A stretch of DNA of 21,512 nt from JBARCX01 sp049794535. Its GTDB lineage: Bacteria > Pseudomonadota > Gammaproteobacteria > Xanthomonadales > Rhodanobacteraceae. The notes beneath the pieces were generated by a model. It saw only the letters and a program-made list of their open reading frames with translations. It ran no database searches and was not told where the DNA came from. The stretch lies in contig JBARCX010000052.1 of assembly GCA_049794535.1 (NCBI GenBank), positions 1 to 21,512 of the forward strand, read 5' to 3'. The first letter of the stretch is position 1. Every line of letters starts with the position of its first letter. Positions 1 through 6,727 of this stretch are shown piece after piece. Made by a program: the position numbers and the translations under genes.

Positions 1-53
1 CTCCCAATGCTTCCGATCCGGAAGTCCATGTCTTCGACGAGGGAGATCGCACC

Positions 54-641
54 ATGAACGTTCTCAGCCACCGCATTCGCCTGCTACCCATCGCATTGGC
101 CTTCGCCTACGCCGCTATTAGCATCGCCCCGGCCATCTACGCTGCACCACAGAGCATGGATAAAACCGTGATGGTTGGCGGTGCGGCCATGTATCCGACG
201 CGCAACATTATTCAGAACGCAGTCAACTCGAAAGATCACACCACACTGGTCGCCGCCGTAAAGGCCGCCGGATTGGTCGACACACTGGAAGGTGCTGGGC
301 CATTTACGGTGTTCGCCCCTACCAATGAAGCGTTTGCCGCACTACCCGCTGGCACTGTCGATACCCTGCTCAAACCGGCCAACAAAGCGACCCTGGTAAG
401 CATCCTCACGTATCACGTGGTTCCCGGTCGCCTGACGGCCAGTGATCTGGCCGCAAAAGTAGCCGCTGGCGGAGGCAAAGCTGACCTAAAGACCGTTGAG
501 GGCGAAAACCTCACCGTCAGCAAGGACAGCAGCGGCTGGGCGATCACCGATGCCAAGGGCAACACCGCTCACGTCACTATCGGCGACGTGATGCAATCCA
601 ATGGCGTCATCCATGTGATCGACAAGGTGCTGATGCCATAA
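54..641 (+). CDS. Secreted fasciclin (FAS1) domain protein
   Basis: 195 residues. An N-terminal signal peptide (about residues 1-30, hydrophobic core followed by AIYA then APQ) points to export to the periplasm or outside. One FAS1 domain fills residues 50-195: the first conserved block FTVFAPTNEAFAALP lies at 84-98, the YHVV box at 120-123, and the terminal GVIHVIDKVLMP segment closes the fold. FAS1 domains mediate adhesion or surface binding in known proteins; the role of single-domain bacterial versions is mostly unknown, so the function stays general. The ATG at 54 has GGGAG about 8 nt upstream. The same frame is open to the window edge, and another frame ends in a TGA overlapping this ATG, so an upstream partner gene may be translationally coupled. 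A hairpin follows the stop. Confidence 0.88.
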   Translation: MNVLSHRIRLLPIALAFAYAAISIAPAIYAAPQSMDKTVMVGGAAMYPTRNIIQNAVNSKDHTTLVAAVKAAGLVDTLEGAGPFTVFAPTNEAFAALPAGTVDTLLKPANKATLVSILTYHVVPGRLTASDLAAKVAAGGGKADLKTVEGENLTVSKDSSGWAITDAKGNTAHVTIGDVMQSNGVIHVIDKVLMP

Positions 642-664
642 GCACACTGTCATAAGCACACAGC

Positions 665-694
665 GAAACCGTCCCAGGACAACGGGGCGGTTTC
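665..694 (+). terminator. Terminator-like hairpin after the fasciclin gene
   Basis: GAAACCGTCCC (665-675) pairs with GGGGCGGTTTC (684-694): 11 base pairs including one G-U, with an 8-nt loop. It begins 24 nt after the fasciclin stop. There is no T tract after it, so it may be a weak or Rho-assisted terminator or an mRNA 3' stabiliser. Confidence 0.5.
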
Positions 695-747
695 CGTCAT
701 GGTGCCCACGGCGCTAAGGTAGGCAGACCTTTCACGGACTGCCACGC

Positions 748-1269
748 ATGGCCCTCACGCCTCCTTTCGACCTTAAGCGTTGGATTGACGAGCACCGCCA
801 CCTACTGAAGCCACCGGTGGGCAACAAATGCATCGTCGATGGTGATTTCATCGTCATGATCGTTGGCGGCCCGAATGCCCGCACGGACTATCACTACGAC
901 GAAGGCCCTGAGTTCTTCTACCAACTCGAGGGCGAGATGGTGCTGAAGGTGCAGGATGATGGCGTAGCACGCGACCTACCCATCCGTGCTGGCGAAATTT
1001 TTTACCTGCCACCACGCGTGCCTCATTCACCCCAGCGCATGCCCGACTCGATCGGACTAGTGATTGAACGACGCCGGCTGGCGCACGAACAGGATGGCCT
1101 GCTGTGGTTCTGCGAACACTGCAACCATAAGCTCTACGAGGAATACTTCACGCTACAGAGCATCGAGCGTGATTTCCCGCCCGTGTTCGATCGCTTTTAT
1201 GGCTCACGTGAGGCACGCACCTGCGGCGCATGCGGCCACCTGAATCCCGCGCCAGCGAAATACGATTAA
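748..1269 (+). CDS. nbaC: 3-hydroxyanthranilate 3,4-dioxygenase
   Basis: 173 residues, the normal length of the bacterial enzyme. It opens the ring of 3-hydroxyanthranilate with O2 to give 2-amino-3-carboxymuconate semialdehyde, which cyclises to quinolinate, the NAD precursor of the kynurenine pathway. The cupin iron ligands are visible as H49, E55 and H93, and the substrate-binding arginines as R45 and R97. The C-terminal rubredoxin-like metal site is C122/C125 plus C159/C162, typical of the bacterial form. All these match the Cupriavidus (Ralstonia) metallidurans enzyme by motif. No other kynurenine gene is in the window. Xanthomonadales are known to make NAD from tryptophan, which fits. 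No good ribosome binding site is seen before the ATG at 748. The stop overlaps the stop of the convergent Nudix gene by 4 nt. Confidence 0.93.
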   Translation: MALTPPFDLKRWIDEHRHLLKPPVGNKCIVDGDFIVMIVGGPNARTDYHYDEGPEFFYQLEGEMVLKVQDDGVARDLPIRAGEIFYLPPRVPHSPQRMPDSIGLVIERRRLAHEQDGLLWFCEHCNHKLYEEYFTLQSIERDFPPVFDRFYGSREARTCGACGHLNPAPAKYD

Positions 1270-1808
1270 TCCTCCGCATAATGGCGCGCCAACCACCGAC
1301 GTGCCATTCGTTGCAATGACTCATCCGCGAGCGGATCTTCCGCAAGTTGGCGGATCGATTTCCACGCGAGCGCTAGTGATTCCTCACTAACGGCAAACGC
1401 TTCGCTTCCGGTCGCACGCACCACATAGCGTACGTCGTAATGCCAATGTTCCGGCTCGTTGGCGCGCGCAGGAATCATGTGCCGATCCATGTCGAAGATA
1501 ATGTTTTCGACGACGAGGTCGGTCAAGCCAGATTCCTCCTCAGCCTCGCGCAAGGCCACGCGCGCCAGATCAGCATCACCATCCGCATGGCCACCCAGCT
1601 GTAGCCATCGATTCAACTTGCGATGATGGGTAAGCAAAACACGCTCGCCATCTGCACTAACCAGCCACGCTGATCCAGTGAAATGCCCCGCAGCGTGCTC
1701 TCTGTCAAACGGTCGCGACGCATCATCGAGAAAAGCGATGCAAGCCATTACCTGGGAATCATCCGGGTACTGACCCGCATAGCTATAGAGAGACTCACGC
1801 AAACTCAT
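1266..1808 (-). CDS. Nudix hydrolase (GGHADGD subtype)
   Basis: 180 residues. Nudix enzymes cleave nucleoside diphosphates linked to another group; the substrate here is unknown. The Nudix box runs from G73 to L95: GGHADGDA, then REAEEESGL. The final RE-x2-EE-x-GL part is intact, but the first glutamate of the classical box (G-x5-E) is A79; from memory this GGHADGD form is a recurrent subfamily rather than a mutation. The frame extends 16 codons further upstream (to 1856), but the ATG at 1806-1808 is chosen because AAGGAG lies 7 nt before it. Its 3' end overlaps nbaC tail to tail. An AT-rich divergent region separates it from the outer-membrane protein gene. Confidence 0.85.
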   Translation of the reverse strand: MSLRESLYSYAGQYPDDSQVMACIAFLDDASRPFDREHAAGHFTGSAWLVSADGERVLLTHHRKLNRWLQLGGHADGDADLARVALREAEEESGLTDLVVENIIFDMDRHMIPARANEPEHWHYDVRYVVRATGSEAFAVSEESLALAWKSIRQLAEDPLADESLQRMARRWLARHYAED

Positions 1809-1815
1809 GAAACAG

Positions 1816-1821
1816 CTCCTT
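1816..1821 (-). promoter_or_regulatory. Shine-Dalgarno site deciding the Nudix start
   Basis: AAGGAG on the minus strand, 7 nt before the ATG at 1806-1808. It supports the shorter Nudix protein over the longer frame starting at 1856. Confidence 0.75.
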
Positions 1822-1919
1822 GGAACGTCGTAGAAAACGAAGCGTACAACACACATCGTTACTATTTTTTTAGAATATCAATAGAAAATAAATAGATTAC
1901 GTTCGACTCAATTAGAGAC

Positions 1920-1939
1920 GTCTAAACCATTATTTAGAC
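1920..1939. promoter_or_regulatory. Operator-like inverted repeat in a divergent region
   Basis: GTCTAAA (1920-1926) and TTTAGAC (1933-1939) form a perfect 7-bp dyad with a 6-bp centre, typical of a dimeric repressor site. The left end overlaps AGACGTCT (1916-1923), an 8-bp palindrome. It lies in an AT-rich stretch between the divergent Nudix gene and the outer-membrane protein gene, so it could control either. The regulator is unknown, and the call rests on symmetry alone. Confidence 0.35.
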
Positions 1940-2072
1940 ACGTGATGTTTTTAGGCTTTTTACGATAGATCAGATTCAGAGCAACCACTAGCTTGAGACG
2001 CTCATTGTCAGCGCACGCATCGATTGCGCTGTCGCGGTTATCACATTGAACGACTCAAGAAAGTAGGTACTT

Positions 2073-3044
2073 ATGACACGCTCAATCTGCAAATTCGGTC
2101 TCCTCGCTCTTCTGCCTGCACTTGGGTGTGGGCAAGCCACCGCTGCAGAAGCGTTGGCCAATTTTACCGGCCCACTACTTACGTCCAGCGCATCCAACCT
2201 TCCCGCTGGCACAGTAGCGATCGAACCTTACTTGATCTACAACAACAGTCGCGATGCCTACGATAATCACGGGAATCGCTACACAAAGACTTCTGGCACT
2301 AGCCAATGGCAAACCCTTGTCCCGATCTTTGTTGGGATCACGGATCGTTTCCAAATGCAGGCAACAGTCGGTGCCGTACGCTCCGCCTCGGCAGGTTCGC
2401 ACTCGAATGGCTTCGGCGCAACGGATACTTCGGTCACGGCCCAGTACATGTTGTTGGCGCCAGGTCGTGATGGTCGTGATCCCGCCGTTTCGGTGAACTA
2501 CTCGCATCGCTTTCCAACAGGCAAATACGACCAGCTTGACGAAAATCCATTGAACGCCACAGGCAATGGCGCCTCTGTCGATACGCTCTCCTTGCTGATC
2601 CAGCAATACATATGGCTCGCCAACGGAAGGCCGCTACGCTGGCGTGCCGTTGCGTCTTACAGCCTGCCGCCAGCACGCGTTAACGTGAATGGGCTTAGCG
2701 CCTACGGCACACCGCAAGATTTTCGTGGCTATGCTCGCTTAGGCAGCTCGCTCGGCATCTCCACCTCCATCGAGTACAGCTTCAATCCGCAGTGGGTATT
2801 TGCGCTCGACCTGGCGTTCAACCGCGCATCCGCCTCTCAAGTAAAAGGCGTGCAAGGCTTGATCGGCACATCTGCATCATTCGAAAGCCGCAGCCCGTCA
2901 CGGTCCGTATACAGCCTGGCACCTGCGGTTGAATACAACTTCAATGATCGCATCGGCATCGTTGGCGGCGTGCAATTCAGCTTTGCCGGGCGCAATAACG
3001 ATGCGTTCGTTGCGCCGCAAGTAGCCATCAACATGGTGTTCTAA
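2073..3044 (+). CDS. Beta-barrel outer-membrane protein, MetA/phenol-degradation transporter-like
   Basis: 323 residues. A signal peptide (about 1-24, ending near ATAAEA) is followed by alternating polar/hydrophobic strands such as VAIEPYLIYN, PAVSVNYSHRFPTG, SIEYSFNPQWVFALDLAF and AVEYNFNDRIGIVGGVQFSF. The chain ends in NMVF; a C-terminal phenylalanine is the usual signal for outer-membrane barrel assembly. The pattern resembles the family annotated as putative MetA-pathway-of-phenol-degradation proteins, often called transporter. That family assignment is from recall and is moderately secure; the substrate cannot be told. A cysteine at residue 19 gives a poor lipobox (ALGC), so lipoprotein processing is unlikely. 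No clear terminator follows. It is probably monocistronic, with an operator-like repeat upstream. Confidence 0.7.
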   Translation: MTRSICKFGLLALLPALGCGQATAAEALANFTGPLLTSSASNLPAGTVAIEPYLIYNNSRDAYDNHGNRYTKTSGTSQWQTLVPIFVGITDRFQMQATVGAVRSASAGSHSNGFGATDTSVTAQYMLLAPGRDGRDPAVSVNYSHRFPTGKYDQLDENPLNATGNGASVDTLSLLIQQYIWLANGRPLRWRAVASYSLPPARVNVNGLSAYGTPQDFRGYARLGSSLGISTSIEYSFNPQWVFALDLAFNRASASQVKGVQGLIGTSASFESRSPSRSVYSLAPAVEYNFNDRIGIVGGVQFSFAGRNNDAFVAPQVAINMVF

Positions 3045-3124
3045 GCACGCAGCCACACCTAACATCATTCATCACACTACGCATTAGTAGCTTTCCAAAA
3101 AACACAGTGGGATCTACCTACAAA

Positions 3125-3204
3125 CGCGACCAGCCTAGCCGCAATGCAGCTTGTACGTGCGCCCTCCACTGGGCTAAGGTTGGGTGATTCGTCGGCTGGT
3201 CGCG
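3125..3204 (+). repeat. 11-bp inverted repeat in the leader of the first permease
   Basis: CGCGACCAGCC (3125-3135) and GGCTGGTCGCG (3194-3204) are perfect reverse complements with 58 nt between. A second pair, TAGCC (3136-3140) with GGCTA (3172-3176), is nested directly inside. GTCGCGC is repeated at 3199-3205 and 3213-3219, giving a possible alternative partner for the 5' arm. It could be a structured mRNA leader (riboswitch-like) or two DNA half-sites flanking a promoter. I do not recognise a known riboswitch class. Confidence 0.5.
3151..3180 (+). promoter_or_regulatory. Possible sigma-70 promoter for the first permease
   Basis: TTGTAC (3151-3156) and TAAGGT (3175-3180) are separated by 18 nt, placing a transcription start near 3187, about 75 nt before the permease ATG. 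The -10 match is weak (3 of 6), so this is tentative. If right, it sits between the two arms of the inverted repeat. Confidence 0.3.
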
Positions 3205-3247
3205 CCAATTCTGTCGCGCTCTCGATGAGCCAGACATGTGTTTTTAC

Positions 3248-3253
3248 GGGGAG
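3248..3253 (+). promoter_or_regulatory. Shine-Dalgarno site deciding the first permease start
   Basis: GGGGAG ends 7 nt before the ATG at 3261. It supports that start over the upstream ATG at 3144, whose 39 extra codons do not look like a permease N-terminus. Confidence 0.75.
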
Positions 3254-3260
3254 CTTTTTA

Positions 3261-4748
3261 ATGCTATTCAAGCGCGTCAAGCCGCTCGATCAGATTCTCG
3301 CCACCGCTGAAAAGAAGGCACTTACCCGACAACTTGGCGCGTTCCAGCTCACCATGTTAGGTGTCGGCGCAATCATCGGCACCGGTATTTTCGTGCTTAC
3401 CGCAGAAGCCGGACAGAAAGCCGGCCCCGGCATGATGGTCGCGTTCGTGATCGCCGCCATCGTTTGCGGGCTAGCCGCCCTGGCCTATGCCGAGCTAGCC
3501 GCCATGGTCCCGGTGGCAGGCTCTGCTTATACCTACACCTACGGTGTACTGGGCGAGGGGCTTGCATGGATCGTCGGCTGGGCCCTGGTACTTGAATACG
3601 CCATTGCGGCCGGCGCGGTCTCGGTAGGCTGGTCGGGCTACATGAATGGCCTGCTGGCGCATGCAGGCTTCGGCTTGCCGGAGTATCTGCGTACCGGCCC
3701 GTGGGATGGCGGCACGTTCAACCTGCTCGCCTTTGCTATCGCTCTCGTCGTTACCGTCTTGCTGGTACTGGGCACATCCAAGTCAGCCAAGGTCAACGTC
3801 GTGCTGGTGGCGATCAAGATCATTGCGCTGACCGCCTTCATCATCATCGCGATCCCTGCGGTGAAGACACCTAACTTCACACCGTTCGTACCCAATGGCT
3901 GGGGCAGCCCCATGGGCGGCATCGGCGTACTGGGTGCGGCCGCCTCGATCTTCTTCGCCTATGTGGGCTTCGATGCTGTCTCGACTGCCGCCGAAGAAAC
4001 CAAGAATCCGAACCGGAACATTCCGATCGGCCTGATCGGCTCGCTCGGCGTATGCACCATTTTCTATCTATTGGTGGGTTACGGTGCAGTTGGCGCCGTG
4101 GGTTCGCAGCCGATGCTCGGCTCCGATGGCGTCGCACTGCACCCAGGCACCCCGGAAATGGCCGCAGCTTGCCGCCAGGCCATTAATGCATTGGTATGCA
4201 GCAAGGAGCCGTTGGCGCATGTCATGCGCATGATCGGCTTCGACAAGATGGGCAATCTGATTGGTCTAGCCGCTGCACTGGCGTTGCCTTCGGTGATCCT
4301 GACGATGACTTACGGCCAGACGCGCATCTTCTTCACCATGTCGCGTGATGGCTTGTTGCCGAACTTCCTTTCAAAAGTGCATCCGCGCTTCCACACACCG
4401 CATGTATTGACGATCATCACGGGCATCTTTGTCTCGCTCTTCGCGGCACTGTTCCCGGTCGGCGTGCTGGCCGACATCACCAATTCCGGCACCCTGTTCG
4501 CCTTCATGATGGTAGCCATCGGCGTTATGGTGCTGCGCGTAAAACAGCCGGAGCGTCCGCGCCCCTTCCGCACGCCTCTTGTCTGGATCGTCTGCCCGCT
4601 CGCCGTGGCCGGCTGCCTGCTGCTATTTGCCAACCTGTCCAGCAAGACCATCATGGTGTTCTTCGGTTGGGCGGTGATTGGATTGGTGGTGTACTTCCTC
4701 TATGGCTATCGCAAGAGCCACCTCGCCAACGGCACCGAGCCGACCTGA
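3261..4748 (+). CDS. APC-family amino-acid permease (cationic amino-acid transporter type)
   Basis: 495 residues from the chosen ATG, usual for the amino acid-polyamine-organocation superfamily. About 12 membrane helices are expected in the inner membrane. Helix 1 has the hallmark GVGAIIGTGIFVLT at residues 34-47, and the AYAELAAMVPVAGSAYTYTY segment at 75-94 is typical of the CAT/YhdG-like group. SIFFAYVGFDAVSTAAEE is the conserved helix-6 region. A longer periplasmic loop with two cysteines (near AACRQAINALVC) precedes helix 8. The likely role is proton-coupled amino-acid uptake; the substrate is unknown. A paralogue follows 72-78 nt downstream after a strong hairpin, suggesting separately tuned expression. 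Confidence 0.9.
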   Translation: MLFKRVKPLDQILATAEKKALTRQLGAFQLTMLGVGAIIGTGIFVLTAEAGQKAGPGMMVAFVIAAIVCGLAALAYAELAAMVPVAGSAYTYTYGVLGEGLAWIVGWALVLEYAIAAGAVSVGWSGYMNGLLAHAGFGLPEYLRTGPWDGGTFNLLAFAIALVVTVLLVLGTSKSAKVNVVLVAIKIIALTAFIIIAIPAVKTPNFTPFVPNGWGSPMGGIGVLGAAASIFFAYVGFDAVSTAAEETKNPNRNIPIGLIGSLGVCTIFYLLVGYGAVGAVGSQPMLGSDGVALHPGTPEMAAACRQAINALVCSKEPLAHVMRMIGFDKMGNLIGLAAALALPSVILTMTYGQTRIFFTMSRDGLLPNFLSKVHPRFHTPHVLTIITGIFVSLFAALFPVGVLADITNSGTLFAFMMVAIGVMVLRVKQPERPRPFRTPLVWIVCPLAVAGCLLLFANLSSKTIMVFFGWAVIGLVVYFLYGYRKSHLANGTEPT

Positions 4749-4782
4749 GGCACCTGCAGCTGCAAGTGGTTACATGAAATAC

Positions 4783-4808
4783 GCCGGCACGGTGAAAACC
4801 GTGCCGGC
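4783..4808 (+). terminator. Perfect hairpin between the tandem permeases
   Basis: GCCGGCACGGT (4783-4793) pairs perfectly with ACCGTGCCGGC (4798-4808) around a GAAA tetraloop. Only two T residues follow, so it may attenuate rather than fully terminate. It lies immediately before the start of the second permease and could also hide or shape its translation start. Confidence 0.6.
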
Positions 4809-4826
4809 TTCATATCTGGAATGCCC

Positions 4827-6272
4827 ATGCTCAAGCAATTGTTCGCTCGCAAGACTAATTTTGAAGACGACGTAAACACCCATGGCCCTAGCCTGCGCCG
4901 CACACTCGGCCCATGGGGTATCACGGCACTAGGCATCGGCGCTGTGATTGGTACTGGCATTTTCGTGGTGACTGGGCAGGCCGCAGCCGAACACGCCGGC
5001 CCCGCCGTGATCATCTCGTTCATGCTGGCCGCCATCTGCAGTGGCTTTACCGCGCTTTGTTATTGTGAATTCGCCACACTGATCCCCGTCTCGGGCAGCT
5101 CCTATTCCTATGCGTATGCCACGCTGGGTGAATTGGTCGCCTGGTTCATTGGCTGGAACATGGTGCTGGAATACGGCATATCAGCCTCCGCAGTGGCAGC
5201 AAGCTGGACGGGTTACTTCACCAGCCTTCTCGATCACGTCGGCATCCATCTACCGGTTGCGCTGACGGAAGCGCCGCTGGCATTTACCAATGGTCACTTG
5301 GTTACAACTGGGCACCTGATCAACCTACCGGCCGTAGCTATCGTGCTGGCGTTGACTGCGCTTTGCTATGTCGGCATTCGCGAATCGGCAAGCATCAACT
5401 TCATGATGGTGCTGCTCAAAGTCGGCCTGATTATCGTGGTGGTGGTTGCCGGCTATCGCTACATCAACCCCGTGAATTGGCACCCCTTCATTCCGACACC
5501 AGAAGGCGATGGCAAATACGGCTGGTCCGGCATTCTGCGTGGCGCCGCGATGGTGTTCTTCGCCTACATTGGCTTCGAAGCGACATCCACTGCCGCGCAA
5601 GAATGTAAGAACCCGCAGAAAGATCTGCCATTCGGCACGTTGGTGTCGCTCGTGGTCTGCACCGTTCTTTACCTTGCCATGGCAGCCGTGCTGACAGGCC
5701 TGATCCCCTATACCGCGCTGGGCACCAGCGAACCGGTTGTAACCGCAATCAGGGTGCATCCGGAGTTGGGCTGGTTGCGCCTGGTCGTCGAGATCGGCGC
5801 GATGATCGGCCTGTCGTCCGTCATCCTGGTGATGATCATCGCTCAGCCACGCATCTTCATGATCATGGCTCGCGACGGCCTACTGCCACCGGTGTTCACA
5901 CGCATCCATCCCCGCTATCGCACGCCACATCTCAATACGCTGATCACCGGTGCCGGCATCGCGGTGTTGGCTGCCGTGTTCCCGCTTGATTTGCTCGCCG
6001 ACCTTACGTCCATGGGCACGTTGATCGCCTTCGTCGCGGTCTGTGCAGGCGTGCTGATCCTGCGCTATACCTCGCCACATCTCCCGCGCCTGTTCCGCGT
6101 GCCGTGGGCGTGGGGCATCTGCTCCGCAGGCGTGCTGAGCTGCCTGGCCTTACTGGCCACCATGGCTTGGTTCAACTGGGCACTGATGATCGGCTGGACA
6201 GCAGTAGGCTTCGCGATCTACTTCGGCTACGGCATGCGGCATAGCCATCTACACAAGCAGAAATCTCGCTGA
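4827..6272 (+). CDS. APC-family amino-acid permease, second tandem paralogue
   Basis: 481 residues from ATG 4827 (483 from the in-frame ATG at 4821). The later start is preferred because GGA at 4818-4820 is then 6 nt upstream, whereas it abuts the earlier ATG. It has the same architecture as the preceding gene: GIGAVIGTGIFVVTGQAA in helix 1, YCEFATLIPVSGSSYSYAYA, and VFFAYIGFEATSTAAQECKNP in helix 6. It differs in the loop between helices 3 and 5 and lacks the long two-cysteine loop. It is an inner-membrane amino-acid transporter with unknown substrate. The pair probably arose by duplication and then diverged. It is followed by a 28-bp near-palindrome that may be its terminator. Confidence 0.9.
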   Translation: MLKQLFARKTNFEDDVNTHGPSLRRTLGPWGITALGIGAVIGTGIFVVTGQAAAEHAGPAVIISFMLAAICSGFTALCYCEFATLIPVSGSSYSYAYATLGELVAWFIGWNMVLEYGISASAVAASWTGYFTSLLDHVGIHLPVALTEAPLAFTNGHLVTTGHLINLPAVAIVLALTALCYVGIRESASINFMMVLLKVGLIIVVVVAGYRYINPVNWHPFIPTPEGDGKYGWSGILRGAAMVFFAYIGFEATSTAAQECKNPQKDLPFGTLVSLVVCTVLYLAMAAVLTGLIPYTALGTSEPVVTAIRVHPELGWLRLVVEIGAMIGLSSVILVMIIAQPRIFMIMARDGLLPPVFTRIHPRYRTPHLNTLITGAGIAVLAAVFPLDLLADLTSMGTLIAFVAVCAGVLILRYTSPHLPRLFRVPWAWGICSAGVLSCLALLATMAWFNWALMIGWTAVGFAIYFGYGMRHSHLHKQKSR

Positions 6273-6324
6273 AATTCGCCGAAAATCGTTTAATTTCCGC
6301 ATAAATATGCAAATTTCGTCGAAA

Positions 6325-6352
6325 CGGCGCCAAATAGCACTATTTGGCGCCG
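6325..6352. terminator. 28-bp near-perfect palindrome after the second permease
   Basis: CGGCGCCAAATAG (6325-6337) and CTATTTGGCGCCG (6340-6352) are perfect reverse complements around CA. As RNA it gives a very stable stem, probably with a 4-nt loop. It lies 52 nt after the permease stop and has no T tract, so it is either a terminator/3' stabiliser or a DNA-level site. Confidence 0.5.
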
Positions 6353-6385
6353 AACCGTCCAGATCTTCTTAAAGCTCGGGTCTTT

Positions 6386-6449
6386 GCGAAAAATAAACCG
6401 TAAATCATTGATTTAAAATGATTTAACGAGACTTTTTCGCTATTTTTTT
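6386..6449 (+). repeat. Nested AT-rich inverted repeats followed by a T run
   Basis: Outer arms GCGAAAAA (6386-6393) and TTTTTCGC (6433-6440) enclose inner arms TAAATCAT (6401-6408) and ATGATTTA (6418-6425), with 7-nt gaps on both sides. Seven T residues follow at 6443-6449. This could be a weak terminator or a symmetric protein-binding site. Both dyads share the same centre. Confidence 0.45.
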
Positions 6450-6537
6450 GGCCTAGGACCACCCCAATCGTTCCGGCCGGGAGTATCATCCTCAGTCCGG
6501 GTTAGTCACTTGGCAGTGGGCCCCGGAATTGCCGTCC

Positions 6538-6575
6538 GGCGCGTCAGGCGGGTCAGCTCCTCAGCCTGACGCGTC
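6538..6575. repeat. Stable 12-bp stem-loop of unknown role
   Basis: GGCGCGTCAGGC (6538-6549) pairs with GCCTGACGCGTC (6564-6575), with one G-U pair and a 14-nt loop. It lies in the GC-rich half of the gene-free region, about 120 nt before a rho-independent terminator, as expected for part of a structured small RNA. No known RNA family is recognised. Confidence 0.4.
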
Positions 6576-6693
6576 CGGGCAGCACCTTTAGCGAAGTTGA
6601 TCGTCCGATCATTCCGCATCTTCTCTATAAGCTCATTTCTTCTAGCGCGCTGGTTCCGGCGTGCGCGTCTGCTCACAAAAATTACACGAGCAC

Positions 6694-6727
6694 AAAAAAG
6701 CCGACCCATGATGAGTCGGCTTTTTTT
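6694..6727. terminator. Bidirectional rho-independent terminator
   Basis: AGCCGAC (6699-6705) and GTCGGCT (6715-6721) form the stem core, extended by A-T pairs. A six-A run precedes it and a seven-T run follows, so both strands get a U tract. On the minus strand it ends the HiPIP transcript 27 nt after its stop; on the plus strand it could end any RNA made from the gene-free region. Confidence 0.85.

Noticed and set aside
1916..1923. MetJ box (AGACGTCT)
   Set aside because: The word matches the enterobacterial MetJ consensus, but the flanking genes have no methionine role, MetJ sites need tandem boxes, and the presence of MetJ in this lineage is not established. Kept only as part of a general dyad.
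2073..2160. Lipoprotein signal in the outer-membrane protein (ALGC near residue 19)
   Set aside because: The lipobox is poor (Ala at -3, Leu at -2), and a standard cleavage site follows a few residues later; the C-terminal Phe indicates a barrel.
3144..3260. N-terminal extension of the first permease from ATG 3144
   Set aside because: The 39 residues do not resemble a permease N-terminus, overlap the inverted repeat, and a good Shine-Dalgarno fixes the start at 3261.
6506..6709. A 67-codon minus-strand frame in the gene-free region
   Set aside because: Its start codon lies inside a clear rho-independent terminator, the product is Arg-rich with no family character, no Shine-Dalgarno precedes it, and the frame covers a stable stem-loop.
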